64,000 nucleotides of DNA from Phyto melanocephala (GCA_941918925.1 OW799236.1:63512685-63576684); one strand, 5' to 3'. Shown: positions 46,101-52,536, numbered from the stretch's first letter. Notes: generated by a model not told the origin, from the letters alone. Translations and numbers: made by a program.

Positions 46101-48592
46101 AAAAAAAAAATTTTTTTCCTCTTTAACTTTGCCGATTAGAAACCGATTTGTGTAAAATTAAAATTTGCCAGTAGCCCTAGAGGCATAGCATATCTGGAAA
46201 TATTAGCAAATATGTCTATAAATTATCCTTGGGCTGAAAAATGTTAATTTTAATGCTAAAAATATGAGCAAATACAGAGGCAGTCATGTTTATTTGCTCA
46301 TGTCACAGAAAGTTATTGCGTGATTGTGCTGGATTTCAAAAGATATTTGCAAAAGATTGATACCACATACAGATCTATGCAACTTGCGGGCGCTTCTAAA
46401 GTTGATTTCAACCAATACGAACATTGCTCACTTGACTTGGTCATAAGCTCTCAGAAAATATAGCAAAAAAGAATATTGTAGATATTACAAACAGAATGAC
46501 AAACCAATTTATACTCTTGGCACCACAGGTGAATGGACACCGAAATCGATTAAATTGTTTTTTACTTGTTAAAGCGATAAGGTTATCTTTAAAACAAGTT
46601 AGTGATCCTCTCCAAATTAGACGAATGCCGTATTGAAGTGTCATTCGGTTCTGCTGCAAATGCTGTAATGCCATGTTAAACGGTTATGTGATCTAAATAA
46701 AGGGTCCGCCAAATAACTTTTTTTTTATTTGAAAAGCGGAAGGATAAAACTAATCTGTCAAGTCAGACATGAGCTAAGTGTTACCATTCACGAAATGAGC
46801 ACTAGTTGAAAAAAACGTTAGATGGCAGATTCTTTATAAGGTTCGCTCTTTGAATCGCGATATCGAACCTTTGTGTTTAAACGATTGTTCTTGTTTCAAT
46901 TCTTCTGCACTTTAAAATATGTTTCACTATTTTTTTTGTTTGTTTTTTTTTATACCCTTCACCTGTGGTGCACAAGGGTATATATAGCTTTGTCACTTCG
47001 TTTGTAATTCCTACAATTTTCATTTCCGACACCAAAAAGTATATATTTTCTGAAAGTTTCATAATAGAGGAGTCGTTTAAGTCCTGTCCGTCTGTCCGTG
47101 TGTTGTTTGAAATCAACTTTTAGAAGCAACTATATGTTCCTCAGATCTGAGTATGGTATCAATCTTTTGAAAATATCCGGGAATGAATCGCTATTGAAAT
47201 TTAGCATAATCACCCCATAACTTTCTGGGATATGAGCAAAAAACCATGACCACCTCGTTTTTTTTTTACAATTACAACAACAGCATACGTATATACTGGT
47301 TAGAGTAAACGTGGCATCGAATCCCAGCTGAACCAAAAAAAATTTTTTTTTAATTTAAATATTATTTATATTTTTATTATTATTTTTCTGTTACATATAA
47401 ATTTTTTTAAAAAATTTTTTGTTTGTAATTTTTTTTATTTTTTGTAATTAATACATATTTTTTTTTTTTTTTTGGAAACACATACTTACGTAAACTAAAT
47501 TTATAATTTTGCAATGGGATGTTTTTATGTATGTATGTTTTTGATTTCATGTGAGATGAATGGTGATACAAACAATTGTTATTGTATGACTACACTTTGT
47601 GAAGGGTATATAAGATTCGGCACGGCCGAATATAGCACTTTTACTTGTTTTTTATTTTTTTGCTGTAACGCCAGTGAATGATTGTCCATGGCTACGCTCA
47701 ATTTCTTCATCTCTAGGAGCAGTAAATGGCATACACTGACCAATAAAAAAATTTATATTTTTTATGTTTTTCAAAAGGGGGCTGTTGCAACAACCACCTC
47801 CCTAAATAAAAGTGGCTACGTCAGTGGGAACAGTATCTTTAATATGTATTATTATGAATAACATTATTTTGAACATTTTCTCCATAGTTTCGGTTAAATT
47901 CTTCATTAACGGGACACTTTAAATTAGTTCAGAATTGTTTGAAATTTTCAGTATGTATTCAATATAGCTTTTAAGCCACTTTTAAATATATTACAAAGCT
48001 ATACTCATATAACTATTATTATTTTCATATAAGGAAATAATTTTTTTATTTTTCTAGAACGGCAAGCAATTTTCCTACACCAACATCTACAATGCAAACC
48101 CTAACGAAGTTAATCCCTTCTGCCAGACAATTGTTGAAATGAAAGAAGGTTTCAAAGAAAAGGAGGCACAACTCCTAAATGTAGTGGGCATTAAAAACAA
48201 TCAGGTACTAAATTGATCAAATAAGTATAATCATTTTTCGAATAATTAAAAAAAAAAAATTTTTGACAGATCGAAGAATTAAAACAAACTTTAATGAAAA
48301 ACGAAAAAGGTTTTAATGAGGAAAGAGCCATTCGTTGCGTAAGTTAAACAAATGTTTTTAATGTTAACAGCACATACAAAAACTAACGGTACAATAACAC
48401 ATTATTGTTACTTAGAATTTGGAGGGCATCAATAAAAATCTCACAACACAAACAACAACGTTATCAGCACAACAAACACAACAGTCTGTTAGTACAATTA
48501 GAACTCGGTCATCATCAACAGTAACAACAACATTAGCAACAGTATTGACTGACCAACAATTAGACACAGCGACAATGGCGGCATCTCCATAG
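15353..48592 (+). CDS. Coiled-coil protein gene, 11 visible coding exons (join)
   Basis: Model: join 15353-16186, 42929-43264, 43350-43385, 43572-43751, 43935-44042, 44098-44274, 44354-44588, 44662-44750, 48058-48204, 48270-48338, 48416-48592. Every intron begins GT and ends AG, and reading phase is kept throughout. From the in-frame ATG at 15383 the product is 785 residues. The first ~268 residues are a low-complexity Ser/Thr/Asn/Gln-rich region. The middle (about 269-727) is charged and heptad-like, typical of rods that dimerise. The tail (about 58 residues) is Thr/Gln/Ser-rich. There is no signal peptide or membrane segment. The organisation resembles cytoskeletal, centrosomal or Golgi coiled-coil proteins, but I recognise no specific family and give no name. 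Linking the first exon to the rest across 26.7 kb rests on matching phase, strand and style. Confidence 0.7.
16430..16464. other. Short inverted repeat
   Basis: TTGCTTGGTACG is mirrored by CGTATCAAGCAA with one mismatch and an 11-base centre. It could form a hairpin in the intron transcript. Apart from this, 16187-17452 shows nothing recognisable. Confidence 0.5.
17453..18202 (-). mobile_element. HINE-A, full length, minus strand
   Basis: On the + strand it opens AAAACAAGTAACAGTGCT, hairpin ATTCGGCCGTGCCGAAT, TATACCCTTCACAACG. It closes GTGCACCACAGGTGAAGGG then TATAAA. A 200-base T-rich low-complexity tract (17617-17830) sits in the middle, where DINE-1-type elements carry a simple-repeat core. 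Confidence 0.9.
18200..19087 (-). mobile_element. HINE-B, full length, minus strand
   Basis: Starts AAAACAAGCCAGAGCACT immediately at the 5' end of the preceding HINE-A, then TTCGGCTGTGCC and TATACCCACCACC. It ends TTTTTGGTGGCGGGT at 19087. The two elements are joined head to tail with a shared A-run, so one inserted at the terminus of the other. Confidence 0.9.
19088..20011. other. No feature recognised
   Basis: AT-rich intron sequence with short TATACATACATA runs near 19340. Open frames on the minus strand (19103-19348, 19297-19599) are low in complexity and lack motifs. Confidence 0.5.
20012..20537 (-). mobile_element. Tc1/mariner-superfamily remnant (rosa/DD41D-like), internally deleted
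   Basis: Ends AAGGGTCCGCCAAATAAC and TTAGATGGCGGACCCTT form imperfect terminal repeats next to a TA on the left. On the minus strand a decayed transposase reads IIFSDEAHFDLGGYVNKQN (about 20370-20310), VTVWCGF, AVINGDRYRAMLNEFLF and NIWFQRDGATCHT (about 20060). These carry the first and second catalytic aspartates (SDEAHF, RDGATCH). The region with the third acidic residue is deleted. From general knowledge, the FSDEAHF plus QDGATCHT combination belongs to the DD41D rosa-type group. A 135-bp deletion derivative is at 46700-46834. Confidence 0.7.
20640..20766. mobile_element. HINE 3' scrap joined to P-like MITE right half
   Basis: 20640-20668 (AAGAGCACTATATTCGTCTG) is a minus-strand HINE end. 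From 20669 the sequence matches the right half of the MITE at 3441-3666 and ends TGATGATTGTACCATG at 20766. Confidence 0.65.
20810..21117. mobile_element. MITE, 308 bp, TTA duplication
   Basis: Ends AGGCTATAATACACGGCATG and CATGCCGTGTATTAGCTCCT are inverted repeats with further matching inward (TTTTTTACATCTGACTT). TTA at 20807-20809 and at 21118-21120 flanks it. A three-base TTA duplication fits PIF/Harbinger-type elements. Confidence 0.75.
21543..22321. mobile_element. TIR element, 779 bp, TTA duplication
   Basis: Left end AGGTAGGATCACACGATTG and right end CAATCGTGTGATCCCACCT are inverted repeats that continue inward for about 35 bases. TTA flanks both sides (21540-21542, 22322-22324). The word CAATCGTGTGA or a close form recurs several times inside in both orientations, like transposase binding sites. 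No coding capacity. PIF/Harbinger-like by duplication. Confidence 0.8.
24277..24871 (+). mobile_element. HINE-B 5' two-thirds
   Basis: TTATACCCGCCACCAAAAAA start, TTCATTTTGTCATTCCG, GACGATCTAGCTATGTCCG, down to GTGCCACGCCCACTTTTTT. It then runs into unrecognised sequence (24872-25672). Confidence 0.85.
24872..25672. other. Unassigned 0.8-kb stretch between two HINE-B copies
   Basis: No reading frame or family recognised. ATAAATGTGCCAC occurs at its left boundary (about 24847) and again near 25201 before AGGGTGATTCAAAAT, hinting at an insertion with a partial duplication of flank. Confidence 0.4.
25673..26911 (+). mobile_element. HINE-B with an inner hAT-like insertion
   Basis: Begins TTTATACCCCCCACCAAAAA, follows the HINE-B order to about 26206, is interrupted by the element at 26207-26833, then ends GGTGGTGGGTATAAAAG, hairpin ATTCGGCACAGCCGAAT, CTTACTTGTT. 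Confidence 0.8.
26207..26833. mobile_element. hAT-like insertion in HINE-B
   Basis: Left TTGGGTTATTTCCCGGAAAT and right TTTTCGGAAAAAAACCCTA are inverted repeats like those of the hAT at 30859-33717 (TAGGGTTTGGGA, CCCGGGAA words). Flanking octamers GCTATAAA and CCTAAATA agree at 5 of 8. The duplication described at 26334 begins inside it. Confidence 0.5.
26984..27100. mobile_element. Palindromic MITE, 117 bp, TTA duplication (first copy)
   Basis: CTGCTGTATTCATAAAAAAT at the left, ATTTTTTATGAATACGGCAG at the right; the arms make up most of the element. TTA flanks at 26981-26983 and 27101-27103, and the empty site is seen in the sister copy near 38070. Harbinger-type by duplication. Confidence 0.8.
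27759..27875. mobile_element. Palindromic MITE, second copy through tandem duplication
   Basis: Exact offset of 775 from the copy at 26984. It was not an independent insertion. Confidence 0.8.
28427..29296. mobile_element. hAT-like element with GTTGTCAACTTT ends
   Basis: TAGTGTTGTCAACTTT at 28427 faces AAAGTTGACAACGCTG ending at 29296. Flanking octamers TAGAGAAA and GATAGGAA agree at 5 of 8. The interior is AT-rich without a reading frame. Confidence 0.45.
29400..29933. mobile_element. TIR element, 534 bp, 56-bp perfect inverted repeats
   Basis: AAGGCTGGGGCACAATGAAT at the left is repeated inverted at the right end (ATTCATTGTGCCCCAGCCTT). The match continues for 56 bases on each side. A second, inner inverted pair contains TTGACGGA words. 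No clear target duplication. Long perfect arms suggest recent activity. Confidence 0.8.
29934..30353. other. No feature recognised
   Basis: AT-rich. The minus-strand open frame 30156-30686 spans the border of the next element and is Ile/Phe/Tyr-rich translation of AT-rich DNA. Confidence 0.5.
31215..32852 (-). mobile_element. Tc1-type transposon with IR/DR ends, 1.64 kb
   Basis: Ends CTGTGAGCGTCAAAAAAAG and TTTTGACGCTCACTG, with TA on both sides (31213-31214, 32853-32854). A second copy of the GCGTCAAAA...GTGTACA word lies about 200 bases inside each end (31412-31437 and 32632-32652), giving the inverted-repeat/direct-repeat layout of Tc1 subgroups such as Sleeping Beauty, Minos and Bari. 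It is inserted in the hAT at 30859-33717. Confidence 0.9.
31462..32463 (-). pseudogene. Tc1-family transposase (DD34E), broken
   Basis: Minus strand from MGKQTSSDIRELVIKL at 32463. The N-terminal paired-like DNA-binding region has helix-turn-helix words (GKTFREIGSIINRSRNT; SASTIRRALHENG). After a stop near 32131 the catalytic domain reads LFSDESKFEVF (first Asp, about 32030), GGGSVMVWGCIA, then after a frameshift near 31740-31790 QQDNDPKHKS (second Asp) and LNPIEHLWE (Glu). Thirty-four residues separate the second Asp from the Glu, as in DD34E Tc1 transposases. It ends at 31462. Length would be about 335-340 residues, normal for the family. At least one stop and one frameshift disable this copy, but damage is light. 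Confidence 0.9.
33033..33560 (+). pseudogene. hAT transposase N-terminal region: BED finger and DEWSS remnant
   Basis: ATG at 33033 opens MSEVWNYFQKVDN, then AQCNIF, GGSTSGLIRHL and VHKI: a BED-type zinc finger in which the second Cys of the CxxC pair reads Phe. After a stop at about 33170 the text SLPEIVSKLAAVDGISIRT, SSFICQSFF and later FALVLDEWSSVAQKRYLF follows the order of hAT transposases (domain after the finger, then the conserved DEW(T/S)S with the catalytic-region Asp). Several stops interrupt it, and the C-terminal half is absent. Outer-end repeats at 30859 and 33717 belong to the same element. Confidence 0.75.
33884..35395 (-). mobile_element. HINE-A, minus strand, interrupted
   Basis: 3' end (hairpin ATTCGGCCATACCGAAT, TATACCCTTCACAACG) at 33884-34004. 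After the insertion 34005-34787 it continues through GGCTCAGCTGGGATTCGATG (35025) to the 5' end CCCTTGTGCACCACA at about 35395. Confidence 0.85.
34005..34787. mobile_element. TIR element, 783 bp, with repeated ATGGAGTTACCT motif
   Basis: CTGTGGTCGCAAGGAAAAAC at the left is mirrored at the right by GTTTTTCCTTGCGACCACAG; the match is perfect for 37 bases. Flanks read ATAT on both sides (or a TA duplication if the ends are TCTGTGG...CCACAGA). Inside, ATGGAGTTACCT followed by NNTTTTTCC recurs at about 34218, 34567, 34598 and within both ends. No reading frame. Superfamily unknown. Confidence 0.85.
35396..35520 (+). mobile_element. HINE 3' end, plus strand
   Basis: TTTATATGAGATAAATAG, ACACGTTGTGAAGGGTATAT, hairpin ATTCGACACGGCCGAAT (one stem mismatch), CTCTTACTTGTTTT. 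It abuts the 5' end of the minus-strand HINE-A. Confidence 0.8.
35871..36717. mobile_element. hAT-like element with CAGGGA(A/T)GGAAA ends
   Basis: CAGGGAAGGAAAATGG at 35871 faces ATAATTTCCATCCCTG ending at 36717. Flanking octamers GCTATATC and ACTATGCC agree at 5 of 8. GTACCA/TGGTAC words recur near both ends. The interior includes a 127-bp MITE. Confidence 0.55.
36379..36505. mobile_element. MITE, 127 bp, ACAACAGC duplication
   Basis: CAAGGCGAATTCATGTACC at the left, TACATGAATTCGCTTTG at the right, with ACCACCTG arms inside. Perfect 8-bp duplication ACAACAGC at 36371-36378 and 36506-36513. hAT- or P-type by duplication length. Confidence 0.85.
36718..37688. other. No feature recognised
   Basis: AT-rich intron sequence without open frames of interest or known repeat ends. 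Confidence 0.5.
37742..38411. mobile_element. CAC-ended TIR element, copy 2, 670 bp, carrying a HINE-C
   Basis: CACGGCTTTCAGACTAGGCA and TGCCTAGTCAGACAGGGGTG ends, with a TTA duplication (37739-37741, 38412-38414). About 37905-38286 is a minus-strand HINE-C at the same place as in copy 1 (22746-28217). Outside the nested insertions the two copies are almost identical. Confidence 0.85.
38514..38807 (+). repeat. 147-bp tandem duplication
   Basis: AACTTCAAACAAATTTAAAA starts at 38514 and again at 38661; the 147-base units look identical (TTGGACGTTACCTGTAGAC in each). Confidence 0.9.
39113..39425. mobile_element. MITE, 313 bp, TTA duplication
   Basis: AGGCCATGACTGACTATC at the left and GATAGTCAGTCATGGCCT at the right; further inward similarity (AGTCGT, ATGTCAAA). 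TTA at 39110-39112 and 39426-39428. Same AGG...CCT plus TTA pattern as the elements at 20810 and 21543. Confidence 0.8.
39426..40439. other. No feature recognised
   Basis: AT-rich intron sequence; no motif-bearing reading frames or element ends seen. Confidence 0.5.
40440..40583. repeat. AACCGGTT-rich repeat ending CGATCACCCTA
   Basis: Contains CGACCGGTTAACCGGTTTTT and further ACCGG words, ending ATCGATCACCCTAG. Related to positions 1-235. The left end was not identified. Confidence 0.4.
40603..41298 (+). mobile_element. HINE-C, full length
   Basis: TTATACCCTTCACACAGTG, GGGTATATATAGGTTTGTC, TGGCATCGAATCCCAGCTG, a 200-base T-rich core, ACACGTTGTGAAGGGTATAT, hairpin ATTCGGCACGGCCGAAT, TCTTACTTGTTTT. 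About 695 bp, non-coding. A clean reference copy for the family. Confidence 0.9.
41299..42277. other. No feature recognised
   Basis: Intron sequence with an A-run of about 17 near 41535. No element ends or coding motifs. Confidence 0.5.
42278..42541 (-). CDS. Candidate coding exon, Pro/Thr-rich with Cys-rich tail (minus strand)
   Basis: An 87-residue open stretch on the minus strand ending at a TGA at 42278. It reads LPRCAAEILRTTTTPATQNL, a Pro/Gln/Thr-rich middle and the tail CKCSHDAGGSASGCQCYTI with four cysteines. Composition and complexity are coding-like, unlike the AT-rich shadows around it. There is no ATG at the 5' limit: reading back gives KNIKDE and then a TGA near 42562. A possible acceptor (AG before ATGAATTG) lacks a pyrimidine tract. 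It may be the last exon of a gene nested in the intron, or a processed pseudogene scrap. Function unknown. Confidence 0.35.
   Translation of the reverse strand: MPRCAAEILRTTTTPATQNLLVPNQVRPIIAANTYSQVQKLPQHPAVTSVQPPSMPPSAFMPTFDPTQCKCSHDAGGSASGCQCYTI
42542..42928. other. Intron end; possible diverged P-like MITE scrap
   Basis: 42650-42715 (TTTTTGACAT, TTTTGTTGTTGCAGAGTTG, TGACCTAATGA) loosely resembles the right half of the MITE at 3441. Acceptor for the next exon is at 42927-42928. Confidence 0.35.
42929..43264 (+). CDS. Coding exon 2: start of the coiled-coil region
   Basis: Acceptor TATTTTCTAG then 112 codons in phase 0: LKIKTYEEWVQMLKNINESF opens it, followed by MEELQREIAERLEMVQRKA, a helical, charged stretch, then an acidic end (FDMGDFENLTIEDNNGD). 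Donor AAAGTGAGT at 43265; reading past the donor meets TGA within three codons. Confidence 0.85.
43350..43385 (+). CDS. Coding exon 3: 36-nt microexon
   Basis: Twelve codons (NCNDAEVLQRNK) between acceptor TTATAATTTTAG and donor GTGTGTAAAG. Phase 0 on both sides, so skipping it would not shift the frame. A natural candidate for alternative splicing. Confidence 0.7.
43572..43751 (+). CDS. Coding exon 4: coiled coil
   Basis: Sixty codons, phase 0 both ends. Strong heptad character (YANMKALAHEVAEKHDEVR, LKRQVICLEDEIQKAQKKI, LKDDVIKELRNDLKCANNK). Acceptor AAATTTAG; donor AAGGTGTCT at 43752. Confidence 0.85.
43935..44042 (+). CDS. Coding exon 5: linker
   Basis: Thirty-six codons, phase 0. Ser/Asn/Thr-rich non-helical linker (FSTQNSVDASFTMPPINFD). 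Donor ACAGTAAGT at 44043. Confidence 0.8.
44098..44274 (+). CDS. Coding exon 6: coiled coil
   Basis: Fifty-nine codons, phase 0. FQDDNGFQFDSLGITVLEEQ then helical KLKVLEDEINDFFEMNKELD. Acceptor TTTCTGTAG; donor CAGGTAACA at 44275. Confidence 0.85.
44354..44588 (+). CDS. Coding exon 7: coiled coil
   Basis: Seventy-eight codons plus one base (phase 1 donor AGTGGTAAGT). ESEKAAAYSKLDFIRRQLI, an acidic Ser/Asp run (SDFSESNNDCDSGFHSKSE, CK2-like), then VRKRLRKLNVTNGELRKRLQ, a basic-to-helical segment. Confidence 0.85.
44662..44750 (+). CDS. Coding exon 8: coiled coil
   Basis: Restores the phase: ELSNNLHSEKAFSQRHSDTL and EIANLLCDM. Donor ATGGTATGT at 44751. Reading into the intron continues open for 64 codons to a stop at 44943-44945, so intron retention or early polyadenylation could give an alternative C-terminus. 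Confidence 0.85.
45077..45645 (+). mobile_element. HINE-C, 3'-truncated
   Basis: TTATACCCTTCACACAGTG start, TTTCCGACCCCATAAAATA, ACCCGGGTAAGG block, GGCATCGAATCCCAGCTGAG and a T-rich core; the hairpin end is missing. Confidence 0.85.
45893..46075 (+). repeat. Diverged G-run minisatellite, about 6-7 units
   Basis: Units of roughly 25-35 bases built as TTGGGG, two or three variable bases, then TTATTTCATTTTT. Runs of four to five G occur at regular intervals in otherwise AT-rich DNA. The array ends with a half-unit CTGGGGAGTTATT. Confidence 0.75.
46090..46540 (-). mobile_element. HINE-A (long subfamily), decayed, minus strand
   Basis: TTTGCCGATTAGA and GGGCTGAAAAATG correspond to the copy at 61841-62676. 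Then TTTGCTCATGTCACAGAAAG, GATTTCAACCAATACG and CACCACAGGTGAATGG close the 5' end. Confidence 0.65.
46700..46834. mobile_element. MITE derived from the rosa-like element, 135 bp
   Basis: AAGGGTCCGCCAAATAACTT start and TTAGATGGCAGATTCTT end, with TA on both sides. GAGCTAAGTGTTACCATTC is shared with 20012-20537. Internal deletion left only the two ends. Confidence 0.8.
46949..47650 (+). mobile_element. HINE-A, full length
   Basis: TTATACCCTTCACCTGTGG, GTCCGTCTGTCCGTG, TGGCATCGAATCCCAGCTG, T-rich core, hairpin ATTCGGCACGGCCGAAT, TTTTACTTGTTTT. About 700 bp. Confidence 0.9.
48058..48204 (+). CDS. Coding exon 9
   Basis: Forty-nine codons, phase 0. NGKQFSYTNIYNANPNEVNP then helical VEMKEGFKEKEAQLLNVVG. 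Donor CAGGTACTA at 48205. Confidence 0.85.
48270..48338 (+). CDS. Coding exon 10: coiled coil
   Basis: Twenty-three codons, phase 0: IEELKQTLMKNEKGFNEERA then IRC. Acceptor TTTTTGACAG; donor TGCGTAAGT at 48339. Confidence 0.8.
48416..48592 (+). CDS. Last coding exon: Thr/Gln/Ser-rich tail and stop
   Basis: Fifty-eight codons and TAG (48590-48592). NLEGINKNLTTQTTTTLSAQ, then Ser/Thr-rich, ending ATMAASP. Acceptor GTTACTTAG. Low-complexity tail, likely disordered. Confidence 0.8.
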   Translation, partial: NLEGINKNLTTQTTTLSAQQTQQSVSTIRTRSSSTVTTTLATVLTDQQLDTATMAASP

Positions 48593-48970
48593 TGATTTAA
48601 GGAAAAATAATTATAAAATGTAACGTATTTTAAAAAAAAAAACAAATACCATCCATAAACATACTTTCTACACATTAACAAAGATTAATGGCGTTGTGCT
48701 TAAAAAAACTAAAATGACTTTTAATAATGGCAATGTGGCTCCTTCGCCAAACGCACTGAAGACGCGGATCCAAATATAAAGCTGCAAAAAATTCATTACT
48801 TATTAGAATATTTTTCACGTCGTTTTAATTTTTCTAAAAACTTAGAACTGTTGGGCTTTGTCTGAACTAGATTTATTTTATACATATATATTATAATATA
48901 TTATATTAGATTTCTCAAAGAAGTTCGCTAGTTCATCCTTCTCGCCGAAAAATCTCGCAATTTTAATAAA
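48593..48970 (+). terminator. Probable 3' UTR with polyadenylation signal
   Basis: AT-rich after the stop. The first canonical AATAAA on this strand is at 48965-48970. Later AATAAA words (about 49632, 50537) are alternatives. Confidence 0.4.
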
Positions 48971-50742
48971 ATTTTATCCGTTTTAATATTCTAAATTTGA
49001 TCTTTTTGATGCCAAAACTCTCCAAAACATTGTCAACTTCTAAGATACTGAACTATAAACTTAAATTCATTTAGAAGTCTGCAATAAGCAATTAATGTAT
49101 GTATTTTCCTGTATGACACTGTCAGCTTAATACAGAATAGCCTTGTTAGAATAATTTTCAATTTACTGTAAATCTGTAGGTTTATAGCCATTATGGCCTT
49201 GTCGATTATTAAAGACAGCAACTCAATTTTCAGTTTCCCTTTTAAGGAGCTTCTTTCGTTTTCCCATGCTTTACTAACTCGGTTATATTTCTGGACGTAT
49301 TTTCTGGAAAACCAAGTCCATCAAATAGCTGAGATGCAATAACCTTGAAAGCATCTAAGCCAAAAACGGCAAATGGTAATTTCTCTGTTGTGACTAACTA
49401 ACATACATATGTCTTTTTCATTTTGTCAAAAGCCATTGTAACAAAAGTCTATCTTGATTTAATGGTATTTAACATTTTTTCTCCTCATTATTTAGTTTAT
49501 TGTATTGTTGTTTAAGCTTGCTGGGTAAATGACGTCTTTTGTAATAACATCACCTTTTCAAACGGCTTTACATCCCTCTCGGTCACTTGAAAGTACAGAT
49601 GAAAATCCAAAAGCACTATGCAATACATTTTGAATAAATATCTGCGTACAAGTTGAAATTGGTGCAAGAAATCAAGTTAATGGATTTTCTGATTAGGTGT
49701 CTAAGCAGCAGCAAATTAATGTGGGTTTTTCAAAGAAAATAGTTTTTTTCAGGAAACTCGCCCTTTGACCTGCATTTTTAAAAAAAAAACTTAAAGTGTG
49801 GATTCTCCTTCATTTTTTTAAATCGCATGGTTTGTACGTAATAACTGTCAAATAGAGAAATCTCCAATAACTCTTATTAACAAAATGGTGACAAATTGCA
49901 ATTCAGTGCTCCTATTGGTAGTCTCTTTAAAAATCTTAGGATAATTCTGAGAGGATTAGTCCTAGTAGCTCCCATCAAAATTTTATCTCGAAAATACCCT
50001 TAACACTCAACACTGTTAAAAACTGATATGAATCAATCAAGTTGTGATAAACCAACTCGTACTTTCTTTATAAATATTTTGTTAATTACTTAATTTTTAA
50101 GAGACTTCCTAACCGGTTACCTGCTCTTTACTTCTCTGCATTTAAATTTTTTTTAAAAAGTTTTTGTTGTTGCTGCCCTGTAGGAAATGTCACTAGTGAA
50201 TCGGTACTATAGACATTTACCATGTGCGTGTCATTGGAAATCTACTACTGACACTGGTACTACTGAGTAGGTAGTTCTTTAAGGACCATATGTAGACATT
50301 GTCACCAGAGATTCAAAGTGCATTTAGGTAATTCTAGTCTATACTTTTGACACCTTTCTGAAATAGACGTCGTTAATGAAACTTTTGTTAAAATATGATG
50401 TATTATTAAAACAGATTAAGGAATTCATTAAATATCAAATATTAAAAGTAAATTAGGTTCATTTCATTTAATTAGAACTCTTATTTATTATGTATACAGT
50501 TTTTTTCTCATCAAAGAAAATTAAAAAAAAAGCAATAAAATACCTATAAACAGTGTTTTCAAATTTATGGTTAGTCCGCCAATTTGGTTTATCTTAAAAA
50601 ATTTTAGAGAAAGTTTTAACAAATTTAATTGAATACAATTTCGATGTCTATTAAATCAGTTGTTTACTATTCAGACACTGGAATCAAAACACAATGGCAA
50701 ATCATGCGATATAGTAGCACGTACAAATGAATAAAAGCTTTT
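48971..50742. other. No gene recognised
   Basis: Less AT-biased than the repeats and without HINE words. No open frame with motifs on either strand. Could include a long 3' UTR or a decayed element. Confidence 0.45.
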
Positions 50743-51060
50743 TTACGCCCATCACAGAGAGTGTGCGAAGGGAATATACATAAGTATATAGGTTTGTCAT
50801 TCCGTGTTAAATTTCTACAATATTAAGTTTTAACCCCATTTAGTTTATAAAAAGCTTGTGAATAGTGGAGTCGATGGACGGCTTGTCTGCATATCCGTGT
50901 ATATGTTGAAATCAGTTTTTTAAGCCTCTCGACATCATCAAGACCAGTGAGCAATGTCAGTATATCAGAAATATTCGGAAGTAGACCGGTATTGAAAATC
51001 AGCATAATCACCTGATAACTTTTTGAGATATAAACACATGAACACAATTGTCTCTGTTTT
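50743..51060 (+). mobile_element. HINE-C 5' portion, decayed
   Basis: ACGCCCATCACAGAGAGTG replaces the usual start, then TATATAGGTTTGTCATTCCG, ATGTTGAAATCAG, GACATCATC and TATTCGGAAGTAGACCGG follow in the family order. Confidence 0.7.
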
Positions 51061-51764
51061 TTTTTATTTTTATTACAAAATTTTCGATTACTAACCGCCA
51101 AAGTTATTGGAACAATTTATTTGGAAAAGTATATATATTTTTTAATATATAAAATTTTTCAAGTTCGTAAATAATTTTGGACACGTTAAAGGCACAAAAT
51201 TTTAACCGTGGTCTCAAAAAATTTTTTTTAGAGAAATTAATAAAATAGAGTTAGCAAACGAAAATCGAAATTTGATGTCTCAAATGAAAGAGCTTGACTA
51301 GTAAAATTAAAGTTCACCTGCTAAAACTTTCTAGTAGGATTTTAAGTCACAGATCTATGCCAAAAGCTACAAATGACCAATGACCTCAAAATGACCATCG
51401 CTGAAATCTCGACCATTATCTATGCGGCAGAGTCTTTAAAATTAAATGCTTTAGCAGTATGAAATCACAAAAGCCATTTAAAGGATATCATATTCTAAAA
51501 TGTAAATCAATATATGTGTTCATTTCTCTTTTTTTTTAAATATCAACGTTCTTTCGTTACTAGCCGCCTCTTTATAACCAGCGTTGCCACAACCAAAAAA
51601 ATTTTACAACCAAATTTTCTTAAAAATGTACCCAAATAAGGAAAAAAATAACCAAAATCATATTTCAATGCAAAAAACTACATAGAATTAAAAATATATA
51701 TAAAGCGATTTTTTTTAAAGATTGTCAAATCTAAAATTCACACATTGTTGAGAAAAACAAAATT

Positions 51765-52215
51765 TTAGAAGTTTTTAAAGCAAAGTTTTGTCAGACCAGA
51801 CATAATGGGAATCATTTTGATTTTTGCACAATTCTTTTGCATAACATTGTTAATTGTTTGGAACTCAAGCTTATTTCTAAATTTTATCAAACTGAGCAGT
51901 GAAAAAATTATTTCTGCAGCAAATGAACTATGTGGCAAAGACATTAAGTTTTGAACAAAATAAATAAGTTCTTCGTTCATTGCTTTTTTTTTGTTTGGAC
52001 ACTTTATCCCAAAACTTACTTTTATTACTTTGTAAAATTATATTTGAAAATCTTAATAGTTTCCATTGGGATAAAATTTTTTCTTCATTAACACCTGTTA
52101 AATTTGGGAATGATAATAACAAAGGTTTCAAACTTATCTCTGAACTACTAACAATTTTATTTGGTGTAATTTTCTCAAGATTTTTAAAATCTTTTCTTGA
52201 AAAATCGAATTTCCT
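51765..52215 (-). pseudogene. hAT transposase C-terminal dimerisation region, broken
   Basis: The minus strand reads VNEEKILSQWKLL, KFWDKVSKQKKSNERR and, after a frameshift near 51970, NLMSLPHSSFAAEIIFSLLS followed by LIKFRNKLEF. This matches the order of the hAT C-terminal domain (FW, then the LxLPHSxAxxERxFS core with K-xx-RNxL). The usual Glu-Arg of the core reads Glu-Ile. The N-terminal finger and catalytic region are not present. Confidence 0.75.
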
Positions 52216-52536
52216 TTAAAAGTTCAATACAAAACTGTTGTATATCTTTCTTAATTTTATGTTTTTGCAAGCTTGATAGGCTACTTGCTACTTCATTGCA
52301 ATATGAAACATACATATTTCAAAGCGCGGTTTGAAAAATTAGCATATAAAATACATAATTGGGGATTCACAGTAGTGTCATAAAGTCATATGTCCTATAA
52401 TAATAGCATGAAAAATTAAGACTATTGTGAACAACCCCTCATAATTAAGTGTGCTATTTTGAATTTTAATCAGCTGATGTAAAACAATTATAAAAATAAA
52501 TATTTTCTTTCATAATACCAAAAACAAGTAAAAAAA

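Larger units (their letters stand above)
44751..48057 (+). other. Intron, 3.3 kb, repeat-filled
   Basis: Holds a HINE-C part, a G-run minisatellite, a HINE-A remnant, a 135-bp MITE and a full HINE-A. An AATAAA lies early at 44774-44779. Acceptor TTATTTTTCTAG ends 48057. The part from 47651 to 48057 shows no repeats. Confidence 0.75.
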
